DNA of 64,000 bases, from NCBI GenBank assembly GCA_016840515.1, contig JAEOSF010000012.1, positions 1 through 64,000 of the forward strand. Direction: 5' to 3'. Numbering within the stretch: the first letter of the stretch is position 1; every line of letters starts with the position of its first letter. Origin of the DNA: Candidatus Borrarchaeum yapensis. GTDB lineage: Archaea > Asgardarchaeota > Sifarchaeia > Borrarchaeales > Borrarchaeaceae. Shown here in pieces: positions 25,357 to 34,772 of this stretch. Below the pieces are notes generated by a model, which was given only the letters and a program-made list of their open reading frames with translations, ran no database searches and was not told where the DNA came from. The translations under genes were made by a program, and so were the position numbers.

Positions 25357-26716
25357 GAAGATCTTGATTACTTGTGATAGCTATTACCCCATCCCGGGTG
25401 GAATTCAGCAATACGTCCGAGGACTCGGATTAGAATTGCGTAAGCAGGAGTATGAAATTACCATTTTAACAAGTTCAATTGAAGGTCACTCCGAACGAGA
25501 ACAAATGCCAGAAGGGCTTGTGATCAGAACACCGTTAATGAACGAAGCCATACGGCGTCCAGAAATTGTTTTATCCAAATGGAAACGACTTGTCCCTTTA
25601 ATTGGCTCGATTAAACCTGATATAGTTTTTGCAAACAATCATGCATCTATTGCAATAATCAAAGCCGCAAAGGCATTAGATCTCCCAATTATCCATTGCT
25701 GTCGAGGCTGGGGATTACTTTGTCCTTTGAGGGTTAGATTGATTAAGCCTAAAACTGAAGAACTTTGCTTTAATGAACGATCATTTGAAAATTGCTCGAT
25801 ATGCGCCAAGAGAAAAGGGAAATTTTTTCATTATATTGAGAGACAGGAGCCTGCAAAGAATGAATTATTCGGTAAAAAACAGATTTCTTTAAAACGAAAA
25901 TTGAAATTATGGTTGACTAATGTTTCTATTTTTCCTAAACTAAGTGTTGCGCAATCTAAAAAGAAATACAAATCTTTGATAGATCGTTATGACAAATATC
26001 AAGAAATTCTCGAATCTGCTGATAAAATAGTATCTCTATCAAACATGTATAGTTCCTTTTTCGATTCGAAAAAAACAACAGTAATCCCTACAGGGATAGA
26101 TGAATTATTTTATTATAAAGTGGATGACACTTCTCTCCTAAGTCAATTGGGCATAACAGGACCTTATATCCTCGTTACAAGTCGTATTCATCATAATAAG
26201 GGTCAAAAATGGGCTGTTGAAGCGATGAAACATCTATCTGAGAATATAAAACTTGTTCTGGCTGGGAAACTAAAAGATAATTTTCATACTAGGGAGATTA
26301 TAGAAACAATAGAACAATCGAATCTTAAGAGTAGGGTAATTTTCACTAATTTTTTAATGCCAGAAGAGTTGAGGCAATTATATTCCCATGCAATTGCAAC
26401 AATTGTTCCTTCGATTTGGGCAGAACCTTATGGACAAGTTACAATAGAAGCTATGGCTTGTGCGTGTCCAGTGATTATTACAGGAAATTCTGGCTCTGCT
26501 GAAGCCGTGGACAATGGAATAGATGGCTATATTGTTCCTCGGAAAAATTCGAAAGCAATTGCTAATGCAGTAAAAATGATACAGTATAAACGAGATGAAT
26601 TTGGGAGGAATGCCCGTAACAAAGTTCTGAGACAATTTGCGTGGCCAATTTTGTCTAAAAAGATCCTCGAGCTCTTCTATGAGCTCTTAAAAAGTCGAAC
26701 ATATGATGTTCCTTGA
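25346..26716 (+). CDS. Glycosyltransferase family 4 with Cys-rich insert
   Basis: A 456-residue GT-B enzyme. It opens with ILITCDSYYPIPGGIQQYV, the glycine pair of the donor loop. The C-domain has YILVTSRIHHNKGQKWAVEA and the EX7E motif EPYGQVTIE. The N-domain contains an insert with CCRGWGLLCP, then ELCF and CSICAK. Such cysteine-bearing inserts recur in a subset of GT4 enzymes and may bind metal. The start overlaps the preceding GT2 by 11 bases, so expression is coupled. Substrate is unknown. Confidence 0.88.
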   Translation: MALKKILITCDSYYPIPGGIQQYVRGLGLELRKQEYEITILTSSIEGHSEREQMPEGLVIRTPLMNEAIRRPEIVLSKWKRLVPLIGSIKPDIVFANNHASIAIIKAAKALDLPIIHCCRGWGLLCPLRVRLIKPKTEELCFNERSFENCSICAKRKGKFFHYIERQEPAKNELFGKKQISLKRKLKLWLTNVSIFPKLSVAQSKKKYKSLIDRYDKYQEILESADKIVSLSNMYSSFFDSKKTTVIPTGIDELFYYKVDDTSLLSQLGITGPYILVTSRIHHNKGQKWAVEAMKHLSENIKLVLAGKLKDNFHTREIIETIEQSNLKSRVIFTNFLMPEELRQLYSHAIATIVPSIWAEPYGQVTIEAMACACPVIITGNSGSAEAVDNGIDGYIVPRKNSKAIANAVKMIQYKRDEFGRNARNKVLRQFAWPILSKKILELFYELLKSRTYDVP

Positions 26717-26807
26717 AAAGTTAAACAGGAAAGACTGGATAATCAAAATTGTAAAAGAGATTCCAAAGTTTATGTAGAAAAACTATGTCAATACATGAGG
26801 TAGCCTA

Positions 26808-28532
26808 ATGGAACTAAAAAAATACGATAAAGGTTTAGCATTAGTGATATTAGCGAGTTCATTTATCAAATTTATTGCACATCTGTTCAATTATGTCTTC
26901 TACAACGGTTATTTCATTGTTAATGGATTAAATAGGGCTTATGATGTACCCCAGCATCTAGTTTATACTATGGAGATCTTAAGAGGAGAATGGCCATTTC
27001 AAAATCCATTGGCTGTTGGTTTTTCAATAGATTATCCAATAGGTCTCCCGCTTTTGATTGCAGTTCTTGTAGGAATAACAGGCGCACCTGTTCTTCATAT
27101 ATTTAGATTTTTTCCTGTAGTTTTGAATATTTTTGTTGGATTAACAAGTTACGTAATGGTCTCTTCGTTATGTAAAAGCAAACGTATTGGCTTTTATGCA
27201 ACGTTCTTCATTATCTTTTCAGGAGGATTTTTGTGGACTACAGAATTTTTCCCGATCTTAAGAGAGTTTTGGACTTTATACAAATATCTTCGTATAGAAG
27301 ACAGTTTTTATGCTGCTTCAATTAGTGCTAACCTTTTTAGGCCATTATCGAGGACTTTTGGATTTGGTCTATTTTGTTTTTACCTTTATTTTCTAAATCT
27401 ATTTCTAGAATCAAACAGAACCAAACTCATTTTTATCAACGGTATTCTTCTAGGGATTTTGCTTAATACTTCACCTGGCATGGCATTTGTACTCTTTATT
27501 TTATCAATAATAGCCCTATTGCACTTTAATATTACTTCAAGCAATATATTGAAATATTTGCTAATAATAGGTCTAGTATCTCTTTCATCCAGTCCATTAT
27601 TATTTCAACTTGTTGTGGGGTTCTCGAAAGGCGAAGGACTTTTATCTTTATTATCTCATGGATGGAGATACTTGTCGCCTGTATTTTATCCATCATTTTT
27701 TGGAATAGCTTTCTTGTTTATGGTTCTTGGTGTATTTTCTTATTCGATGGAAAATAAAACTCGAAACTTTTTACTTTTATGGCTAGCTATGGCTTTATTA
27801 TTAGCCAATCTAGTTCCGGTTGGAATAGCATTGCAAACACACACTTTCACTTTGTTACTAAACATTCCTGTCTATATTTTTTCAAGCTTAGGCTTAATTA
27901 AAATCCTTGAATTAGATTTGTCAAAGTATCAAAGTAATTGGTTAATTAAAAAACTCGAAACCGCAAGGACTCCTTCGTTTTTCAATATTAACACTTTAAA
28001 ACGTTATATAGTCACACTTTTGTTGATATCTTGTTGCATTTCCCCTCTTTTTCAATTTGTTTATAATCTGGGTTATGAAAAGAATATGCTTGTTGAAGAA
28101 CAAGAGTATAATGCTCTGATATGGCTTCGAGAAAATATTGATGAAAATGCCGTGTTTTTAACTTTTCATTATATAAACATAGAAAAATCTAAAATTAGCG
28201 GAACTTATGCCAGGGCCGGCAGAGGGCATTCATTAGTTACAACAATAGGTGAAAGAAGAGTTCTATTAAATTTAAGAGCAGTATTTCTTTCGAAAGGAAT
28301 GGACCATAATGAAACTATGAGACTTGCAGCTGATATTGATTTTATATATACATCCAATGATTTACAAGAAAGCATTCACTTGCTTGAATCATATTCAGTT
28401 AAGTGCATTTATGTAGGACCTGACGAACAAGAAAGATATTCTGTTGCGATTCACAAGTTCGAGAATCAGAAATACTTTGAAAGTGTTTATTTAAATAATT
28501 TAGTAACGATTTACGAACTAAAAACCACCTGA
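26808..28532 (+). CDS. Polytopic membrane protein, GT-C glycosyltransferase-like
   Basis: A 574-residue protein with about twelve hydrophobic segments. AYDVPQHLVYTMEILRGEWP in the first outer loop provides the Asp and the following helix expected of GT-C enzymes, and SIDYPIGLPLLIAVLVG is the Pro/Gly membrane re-entry. After the last helix comes a roughly 130-residue soluble domain starting near YNALIWLRENIDENAVFLTF, a block shared by other membrane proteins in this window (WIRENTPEESVFLV at 48386-50407). GAGGTAG precedes the ATG. It is probably an outward-facing polyprenyl-sugar-dependent transferase. The family is assigned by architecture and motif, not by close similarity. Confidence 0.65.
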   Translation: MELKKYDKGLALVILASSFIKFIAHLFNYVFYNGYFIVNGLNRAYDVPQHLVYTMEILRGEWPFQNPLAVGFSIDYPIGLPLLIAVLVGITGAPVLHIFRFFPVVLNIFVGLTSYVMVSSLCKSKRIGFYATFFIIFSGGFLWTTEFFPILREFWTLYKYLRIEDSFYAASISANLFRPLSRTFGFGLFCFYLYFLNLFLESNRTKLIFINGILLGILLNTSPGMAFVLFILSIIALLHFNITSSNILKYLLIIGLVSLSSSPLLFQLVVGFSKGEGLLSLLSHGWRYLSPVFYPSFFGIAFLFMVLGVFSYSMENKTRNFLLLWLAMALLLANLVPVGIALQTHTFTLLLNIPVYIFSSLGLIKILELDLSKYQSNWLIKKLETARTPSFFNINTLKRYIVTLLLISCCISPLFQFVYNLGYEKNMLVEEQEYNALIWLRENIDENAVFLTFHYINIEKSKISGTYARAGRGHSLVTTIGERRVLLNLRAVFLSKGMDHNETMRLAADIDFIYTSNDLQESIHLLESYSVKCIYVGPDEQERYSVAIHKFENQKYFESVYLNNLVTIYELKTT

Positions 28533-28668
28533 TTGCAATTTAAAGACACAAAGATGACTTATGCCAAAGAAGAGAGTTTTTTAAAAAAGAAAAATTTAAT
28601 GAGGTCGACTTAAAAAAAAGCAAGTTGTATTTCTGTACTCCGAGTATCAAAATTAGAGGCTACTCGAT

Positions 28669-29859
28669 ATGTCTACTAAAAAAGTGTTCATTTTTTCGCC
28701 AATTCCTATCTTTCCGGCAATTGCGGCAAATCAAAAAGATATTTTGGGCCATGTCTTGTTATTCAAAGAACTAGGCTATGAAATTACTCTTTTTTGCTAC
28801 AATAGGGAACGGTATCCAACTGATTTCGATCTGAATCGCCAAAACGCTCTTAAATATGACATAAACATTGAATTCTTGGAAAAAAAGAGAGAAAAAGATG
28901 ATATATATACCTATTGGTATCAGGTAGCCCCACTTGTCAATCTTCAAGCAATTCAAACAATACAGTCTTACATTGAGAGCGAAAAACCTGATATACTTCT
29001 TTTTGAGTACACTCGTTTTGCTTATTTATGTTCGTTATTGAAAAAAGGTGACGCTAAAATAATATTTAGAGTTCATAACTTCGAGATCCTTCATAATTAT
29101 GACAAAGCGAAAATAAATGCGGGTGATGGGTTATATAATTGGTTAAAAATGACAAAAAAAGGATTGCGCAGATGGCTAAGCATTTTATTCAGTGAATGGC
29201 TTATGTTAAAACTGTCTGATAAAATTCTTTGCATTTCTTGGGGGGATTTTCAACTCTATAAGAAGATATTCAAAGCAATGAAAGTTGTTTATTTTCCTCC
29301 ATACTTGGGTGATCTTAAAGAAGTCAGTGTGAAAGACAAGGAAGTCCTTGATGTCTTCTATATGGGTAGTAATTTCAGTAATAATTTGAATCGCAGTGGC
29401 GCAGAATATCTCATACAAAACATAATCTCAATGGTCAATAAAGCATTTCCAGGAAAATTTAGATTTCATATTATAGGAAAAGGCTCAAAATTATTATATG
29501 GTCAGACTAGAATAAGAAATCTTCTAGTTCATGACTTTATTGATGATATTGAATTTTTTTACAATGATATGGATATCTCTTGTATTCCAGTAAAAGAGGG
29601 GAGAGGTTGCAAAATAAAGATGTTTGAAGCTCTTGCGAAAGGTCTGCCTACTATTGGATTTAAGAGAACTTTTTCAGGAATTCGATATGAAAGAAACTGT
29701 TTTATTTATGCTGAAAATGATAAAGAATACAAAGAGGCATTTGAAAGATTACTCTCTTTAAAGTTTCGTCGAATACTATCTCGAAACGCAAAAAGGAAAA
29801 TTGCTGCTCTCACCGACAAAGGTCATATTTTAACTCTTCTGCAACGTGTCTTAGAGTGA
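28669..29859 (+). CDS. GT-B fold glycosyltransferase (GT4-type)
   Basis: A 396-residue protein with two Rossmann domains. The first contains VFIFSPIPIFPAIAANQKD and IIFRVHNFEILHNYD, the second DVFYMGSNFSNNLNRSG and CKIKMFEALAKGLPTIGF, the last being the donor-binding helix of GT4 enzymes. EX7E is not perfect; the upstream acid sits in KEGRGC. GAGG precedes the ATG by eight bases. It is the last gene of the 10.1-29.9 kb + strand block, and its stop codon lies within hairpin element R4. Confidence 0.8.
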   Translation: MSTKKVFIFSPIPIFPAIAANQKDILGHVLLFKELGYEITLFCYNRERYPTDFDLNRQNALKYDINIEFLEKKREKDDIYTYWYQVAPLVNLQAIQTIQSYIESEKPDILLFEYTRFAYLCSLLKKGDAKIIFRVHNFEILHNYDKAKINAGDGLYNWLKMTKKGLRRWLSILFSEWLMLKLSDKILCISWGDFQLYKKIFKAMKVVYFPPYLGDLKEVSVKDKEVLDVFYMGSNFSNNLNRSGAEYLIQNIISMVNKAFPGKFRFHIIGKGSKLLYGQTRIRNLLVHDFIDDIEFFYNDMDISCIPVKEGRGCKIKMFEALAKGLPTIGFKRTFSGIRYERNCFIYAENDKEYKEAFERLLSLKFRRILSRNAKRKIAALTDKGHILTLLQRVLE

Positions 29860-29898
29860 ACTACCTCACGCTGAAGCTGTGGTGCTTTCTTGCTTAGC
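29856..29898 (+). repeat. Dispersed hairpin element R4, TnpB/IS605 right-end-like remnant
   Basis: It begins GTGAACTACC. The arms ACCTCACGC and GCTGTGGT pair around a TGAA loop with one mismatch and one bulge, then CTTTCTTGC follows. The same order (ACTACC, hairpin, CTTTCTTG) is seen at 40403 with different stem bases, so shape is kept better than sequence. Its TGA is the stop codon of the upstream glycosyltransferase. The remaining gap to 29995 holds no gene. Confidence 0.5.
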
Positions 29899-29995
29899 TA
29901 CTCGTATGCATTTTCATTTTACAATATGTTAAAATGACATCAAATATTGATTATTCATCACTGTAATAGATTTTTGACCTTCCTGCAGATTTTTA

Positions 29996-30904
29996 TCAAG
30001 ACTTCTTTATATAAAAATTACTAGTTTTGAGATTTTTAATTTTCTGCTCTTGAGGTATTGAATAACCATGTTTCTTCAAATGCTCAATAAATTCTTCACT
30101 CATTTTCCATTTTCTTATTTTAGGATTATCGGATATAGAATATCTACCAATATTAATCGGTCTTATATGATCATATGAGTGAGGATAATCACTTAAGCCA
30201 CATAATTTGAATATCATGGGGGCATAAAGCGAAGGAGATTGGCTAAAATCTTCATATCTAAATAAAGGAATAGTTTCATATCTTTGCTCTAGTTCCTCAA
30301 GATGCCCATATTTTTCCAACCATCTTGCTTCTCTCTTTTTTGGAGAGTCCTTCCCAAATAAAATATATTGACTCGTTATCGCATCTCTTGGATCTCTGAT
30401 AAATGCAAAAATTCTAACATCGTTTCCTAATTCTTTGTATTTGTAAATTAGTTCAAGAGCAGTTCTGTTTCCTAAATATTGTGGGGATTTATCGAAAACA
30501 ATCGGTCCTAAGCGTTCTAAGATTGAATCCCATAATTGGAAAACCTCAGTCTCAGAGAAAGTTGCTGGAATCTTCAAATAGGGATGCGATTTTTTAAGAC
30601 GCGAGATAAATGGCGTTTTGTCACCTTTAAGTGCTCTTCCAGCAAGATCCCAAAATCTGGGCTCCCAATTCTCAATCAGTTGATCAATATGACAAACGCC
30701 AACATCTGAATGTTTTTGAAACATTCTAAATACTGCTGTTGAGCCACATCGTTTTGCACTTAGCATTATAATTGTTCGTTTTTTTTCTTTTGACGATAGT
30801 TTTTTTGTAGCATTCACATTTATTTCTCCCATCATTTTCAAGAGTTTTCTTAATTCATAAAGGGAAATAGTTGCAGTTAGATGCCTATTGCTTATTTTTA
30901 GCAA
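29996..30904 (-). CDS. Sulfotransferase family protein
   Basis: A protein of up to 302 residues. The phosphosulfate loop is IIMLSAKRCGSTAVFRMFQKH (RCGST around 52-56) and the 3'-phosphate motif is RIFAFIRDPRDAITSQYI. IVFDKSPQYLGN lies between them and IPLFRYEDFSQSP follows, as in PAPS sulfotransferases. The track start overlaps the upstream gene by 20 bases, and the first about 30 residues are not conserved. An internal GTG preceded by GGGAG, or the Met pair at 24-25, may be the true start. It pairs with a GT4 gene directly upstream. It probably sulfates a glycan. Confidence 0.84.
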   Translation of the reverse strand: MLKISNRHLTATISLYELRKLLKMMGEINVNATKKLSSKEKKRTIIMLSAKRCGSTAVFRMFQKHSDVGVCHIDQLIENWEPRFWDLAGRALKGDKTPFISRLKKSHPYLKIPATFSETEVFQLWDSILERLGPIVFDKSPQYLGNRTALELIYKYKELGNDVRIFAFIRDPRDAITSQYILFGKDSPKKREARWLEKYGHLEELEQRYETIPLFRYEDFSQSPSLYAPMIFKLCGLSDYPHSYDHIRPINIGRYSISDNPKIRKWKMSEEFIEHLKKHGYSIPQEQKIKNLKTSNFYIKKS

Positions 30905-31988
30905 AGTCCTTACGGAGAATTGAGCGGTTCCATACTTCCTGTAGCATACTCAGAATCCGATGATATGGCTGAAATTTGGTAGAAGACTTTTGCCATTTAA
31001 TCCATCCCTTTAGTTTAAAATCAAGATGACCAACGCTAAAGAAATTAATATCTTTGGAACGATAATTCCCCTCCAAATATTCATTATAGATAGATTGAGC
31101 GAAGTTATAATACTCCTTTCCAACTTCATTTAACGTTGACAATCTGATCTGTTCTTGAAATCGCAAAAAGTCATTCGATACCATTTCAATTGCCTTTAAA
31201 ACACCCGTTGTATCCTCAAATAATTCACCTGCATTACAAATAATTTCTGGATGGCCACCATCATTTCTTGCTACCGCAGGTAAACCGCAATGAAGGGCTT
31301 CAATCAAGGCATTAGAACAGGGATCGCTTCTACTTGCTATAATGTAAATATCGTGTTCTTTTAATAATTTAGCAACCTGCTGATTTGGAACGGGTTTAAT
31401 CCATTTAATGTTCTTGAATTTTATGTGAGAATTTCCTACAAAAGTCATCTGATATCTATCAAAATCTAAGTTATTATCTATGAATTTGTATATATCAAAC
31501 CCCTTTCTGATGTTTGCAGACCAAGAAGTAGCAATCAATCGAATCCTTTTTCTCTCGAATGGTTTTTTTCCTTCTCGGTTAAATATTTTTGGATCTGGAG
31601 CATTAACGATGACCCTTTCGTTCAAATTTCGACTTAATCCTAATTCATAATTCTTAGTTCTGCTCCAATTCGATTGAAAAACAGTCCCATCAGCAAAAAT
31701 CTTATTGGCCTGAAAAATTATTTCATCAATTAACTCGTCTTTTCCTCTTACACAAAATATGGGACCATCTATTCGGTGTATTAGAATTTTTTTGGGATAT
31801 TTCTTCTTAATATTATACACTTCTTTTAAACAATGATGACTATTAAATAAAATCATATCTGCATTTTTTGGATCTTCTGAATATACTCCAGTGTCCCTAA
31901 AATAATTTTGAAGCGCTTTTAAGAACTGATTACCTCCTCCCCAGGGCCCAACCGTGAATTTATACAAAATATGTATTGTAGGGAACAT
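30885..31988 (-). CDS. GT-B fold glycosyltransferase (GT4-type)
   Basis: A 367-residue enzyme. The N-domain starts with IHILYKFTVGPWGGGNQFL, including the glycine loop; the C-domain has RKGFDIYKFID, IKWIKPVPNQQVAKLL and ASRSDPCSNALIEALHCGLP. The EX7E first acid is Asp (DPCSNALIE). ILIHRIDGPIFCVRG resembles the acceptor region of a known GT4 subgroup. AGGAGA seven bases before the ATG is a strong ribosome binding site. The sulfotransferase begins inside its 3' end, so both are translated from one message. Confidence 0.85.
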   Translation of the reverse strand: MFPTIHILYKFTVGPWGGGNQFLKALQNYFRDTGVYSEDPKNADMILFNSHHCLKEVYNIKKKYPKKILIHRIDGPIFCVRGKDELIDEIIFQANKIFADGTVFQSNWSRTKNYELGLSRNLNERVIVNAPDPKIFNREGKKPFERKRIRLIATSWSANIRKGFDIYKFIDNNLDFDRYQMTFVGNSHIKFKNIKWIKPVPNQQVAKLLKEHDIYIIASRSDPCSNALIEALHCGLPAVARNDGGHPEIICNAGELFEDTTGVLKAIEMVSNDFLRFQEQIRLSTLNEVGKEYYNFAQSIYNEYLEGNYRSKDINFFSVGHLDFKLKGWIKWQKSSTKFQPYHRILSMLQEVWNRSILRKDFAKNKQ

Positions 31989-32161
31989 TCTAATCTCCTA
32001 AGCAGTATGCTCTTAAAAGCAGATCCTTTTATATCTGTCATTCTACATGATTAATTTGAAATAAAGTCCAGATATTGCACATTAATTTGTATCAAGTCCA
32101 TGGAAGGGTATGTTTTAATCCAAATATCAAGTCAGATATTCTCTTATACAGTCTTCTTTTT

Positions 32162-33253
32162 TCACCTTTGTAATTTGCTGTAAATTTTCTCATAATATTT
32201 CTTAGAGATTTTATCCCATGAATATTTTCTAATTGAGTTTAATGCATTATTCACCATTTGATTCGCTAAGGTCTTATTCTCTATTATGCTTGTCGCTTTT
32301 TCAGAAAGGTCTGCAACATCATCAACTTCCGCTAAAAGCCCGTTGTCCCCCTCCTTCATAATATCAGTTGCCATACCAACCTTCGTTGATATAACAGGCA
32401 CTCCTGATGCCATTGATTCTAGTATCGCCTTCGGACCGCCTTCTACTCGTGATGCTACAATATACAAGTCCAATGCGTTGTAATATTTTGGAATTTCTAA
32501 ATAATTCCTTAAGAAAACATGTTTATAAGGAATATTTCTTTTAGCCAATTCTCGTTTTATATAGCCTCTAGCGGGTCCTAAAAGTAAAATAAATATAGGA
32601 AAGTCTTTTTTCATCTCATCTGCAACACTTACAAATGTATCCGGGCCTTTAACCCATTTTGGCTCTAAACCTTCGCCCCATCCAAGTCCATCCTTTTGAA
32701 ATGATCCGACTACTATCTTATCTTTTGGAACCCCCAGTTTTTCTTTTATTTTTTGCTTTTCTATGAGAGAAATGGGTCTAAATAGTTTTAAATCTACACC
32801 AAGGGGGATAACAACGATTTTTTCTTCTGGAATGCCGATTTCGATAAGATTTTCTTTTGTGATTGTAGATGCGGTATGAATAGTATCTACAAATTTTTGT
32901 GCCGCTTTTGCATATTTGATCCTAGGATGATCTGGCATGACATGAAACCATGTTAAAACAATTTTGTTCTGTTTTTTTGGTTTTTGGAATCCTTCAGAGG
33001 TAAGAAAAGTATTAACTGCTCCAAAGTGGATTATTTGATCTTTGATACCTTCCTGGGTTATAGTTGATCTTGCTTTCAATAATCTTTGGGCGTTTAAATT
33101 TTCTGTTATGTATTTTCCATCCCATTTGATTGACCAGTCAACAGGTACTCGTTCTATCACATAGTATAGCCTAGAATATGGTTTCCCAATCTTTCTCCAT
33201 AAAATATTTTTAATTTTCTCACGTGAAATAACGCTTAAAGGTATCCAGTGCAT
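32162..33253 (-). CDS. Glycosyltransferase family 4
   Basis: A 363-residue GT-B enzyme. Visible motifs are KIVVIPLGVDLKLFRPI at the domain linker, KIVVGSFQKDGLGWGEG in the donor domain, and the EX7E motif EGGPKAILE followed by SGVPVISTKVG. The N-terminal half is short for the family (about 150 residues), and IVLTWFHVMPDHPRI takes the place of the usual glycine-rich opening strand. AGAGG lies upstream of the ATG. It heads a minus-strand group of three genes with the GT4 and sulfotransferase downstream, 173 bases away. Substrate is not evident. Confidence 0.87.
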   Translation of the reverse strand: MHWIPLSVISREKIKNILWRKIGKPYSRLYYVIERVPVDWSIKWDGKYITENLNAQRLLKARSTITQEGIKDQIIHFGAVNTFLTSEGFQKPKKQNKIVLTWFHVMPDHPRIKYAKAAQKFVDTIHTASTITKENLIEIGIPEEKIVVIPLGVDLKLFRPISLIEKQKIKEKLGVPKDKIVVGSFQKDGLGWGEGLEPKWVKGPDTFVSVADEMKKDFPIFILLLGPARGYIKRELAKRNIPYKHVFLRNYLEIPKYYNALDLYIVASRVEGGPKAILESMASGVPVISTKVGMATDIMKEGDNGLLAEVDDVADLSEKATSIIENKTLANQMVNNALNSIRKYSWDKISKKYYEKIYSKLQR

Positions 33254-33636
33254 TTGAATGCCTCTAAATTATTTAATTTTCTGTCCATTTCAATTATGAA
33301 CTCCAGAATAATCATACTCTCTGAAAATGCATCAATCGTCTTTATAACATATTTAACTACCTTTATCTTTCAGACGTTTTTTTCATTCAAATTACTCGTA
33401 CAGAAATAATCCAACTTTGTTAACAATTAAAAAAGTGTATTCAACGAAGTAAATAAAGAAGACGGACGTATGTTCCTTTGAATATACTTGAAGCTTTTGA
33501 TTAAAGTTCCAAAGGATGAGATATAAAAGACTATAGGAAACCTGCAACAGAAGATGGTAGCTTTCATATTGTTAATAATACCCCTAAAACTATTGATTGA
33601 GATCGATAAAAATCGAGCACAAAGAGGAGCAGAATA
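33254..33636. other. 383-base intergenic region between divergent genes, with TATA-like site
   Basis: AT-rich and without an ORF that looks coding; the 131-residue minus ORF of the track reaching into it is a shadow of the phosphodiesterase gene. ATATAAAAG at 33521-33529 is a TATA-like box for the + strand gene, 108 bases before its ATG. GAGGAG before ATG 33637 is its ribosome binding site. No tRNA or repeat was seen. Confidence 0.45.
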
Positions 33637-34749
33637 ATGAAGTTATTGATGGTAGGATTTGATGGGCTGGAGCCTACAATGATCACGAAACTTCCAACAT
33701 TTGGAAAATTTCGAAAGAAACTCCACTTATTACGCACCGTGCCGAGTACAATGACCGAGGAGGCTTGGGGAGCGATGTACACAGGTCGATCTCCGTCAGA
33801 GATCAATGTGATCGCTTTGTCTCGTGACCCAGATAGAGTTTCAACGTTGAAAGGGATCGGTGCACAGACAATATTTGAGGCTTTAGGAACTGCGGGATTA
33901 CGAATTGGCTGTATTGGGATGCCAATGACGTTTCCTGTTAAAAATATTGATGCTTTCATGGTTGCCGGTTTTCCGATTACAGCTCCTCAATATCGGGATG
34001 ACGATGAGTATTTCTACCCGCCTGCTATCAAAGAAATCGTCTTGTCAACTTATTATGCTTACTTATGGGCTAATGAGGAAACACCTCCTCGCAAAGAAGC
34101 TGTAACTTTTGAAGCCATTGATTATTCGATTGTAAGAGAATTGGAAAAAATAGCTTGTGTTCGCCAGATATTAAGGAAACTTGGTTATTTGGATTTGGAT
34201 TTCTTAGCAATAGGTTTTTCTTTTACCGATATTGCTGCTCATTGCCGCAGAATTTATCCTATTGACCAAACCTATAATGCAGCAGATAAAGTGCTACGAG
34301 AGATTTGTGAGATCTTTGAATTCGATAACTTGCTAATCGTCAGCGATCATGGGTTAGCTATGGTACCTTGGCGAGGCAAACCGTTCAAAAAAACCCCCGA
34401 AACTACCCATCGCCGATATGGGACATGTATTTGTGTAGGAAGAGATATTGAACACGTGCTAACACAACTCAAAATTAGAAAATATCTACAGTTTATCCGG
34501 AAAATGCGAAGCCGTCCATTTTCTTTCATAATAAAACTTGTCCGAAAATTAAAACGTGCATGGAAATTCAGAGAATATGGGATTTTGTTTTATCTACTTA
34601 ATTCTATCGATATCACTGATGTGTATAGTCTTATAACTCAAGTCTACGGACTCCCACAGAAATCAAAACTTGTGAAGCAAGAAAGTGAATACACTGAGGA
34701 AGAACTCCAGTCAATCAAGGATCAACTGGAACTCTTAGGATACATGTGA
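33637..34749 (+). CDS. Alkaline phosphatase superfamily phosphodiesterase/sulfatase-like enzyme
   Basis: A 370-residue soluble protein. Metal ligands and nucleophile of the superfamily are visible: FDG at 8-10, Thr40 within STMTEEAWGAMYTG as the likely nucleophile, FTDIAAH with Asp198 and His202, SDHG with Asp237 and His238, and His258 in ETTH. The layout is that of type I phosphodiesterases and nucleotide pyrophosphatases; archaeal relatives are common in glycan loci. It may cleave or transfer phospho- or sulfo-esters of the glycan or its precursors. No signal peptide is visible, so it works inside the cell unless exported unusually. The protein ends LELLGYM, a common ending in this family. 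GAGGAG is a good ribosome binding site. The stop TGA falls in element R5. Confidence 0.84.
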   Translation: MKLLMVGFDGLEPTMITKLPTFGKFRKKLHLLRTVPSTMTEEAWGAMYTGRSPSEINVIALSRDPDRVSTLKGIGAQTIFEALGTAGLRIGCIGMPMTFPVKNIDAFMVAGFPITAPQYRDDDEYFYPPAIKEIVLSTYYAYLWANEETPPRKEAVTFEAIDYSIVRELEKIACVRQILRKLGYLDLDFLAIGFSFTDIAAHCRRIYPIDQTYNAADKVLREICEIFEFDNLLIVSDHGLAMVPWRGKPFKKTPETTHRRYGTCICVGRDIEHVLTQLKIRKYLQFIRKMRSRPFSFIIKLVRKLKRAWKFREYGILFYLLNSIDITDVYSLITQVYGLPQKSKLVKQESEYTEEELQSIKDQLELLGYM

Positions 34750-34770
34750 GCTACCTCACGAGTGGTTTGA
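34746..34770 (+). repeat. Weak hairpin element R5 resembling R4
   Basis: GTGAGCTACCTCACGAGTGG matches the start of R4 (GTGAACTACCTCACG) but has a shorter stem (CCAC-type arms around GA), and the CTTCTTG tail is not recognisable. It overlaps the stop of the phosphodiesterase gene. It may be a more decayed copy or a chance match. Confidence 0.25.
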
Positions 34771-34772
34771 TT

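Noticed and set aside
33564-33959. 131-residue minus-strand ORF reaching into the intergenic region
   Set aside because: Most of it is antisense to the conserved start of the phosphodiesterase gene, and its sequence is low-complexity.
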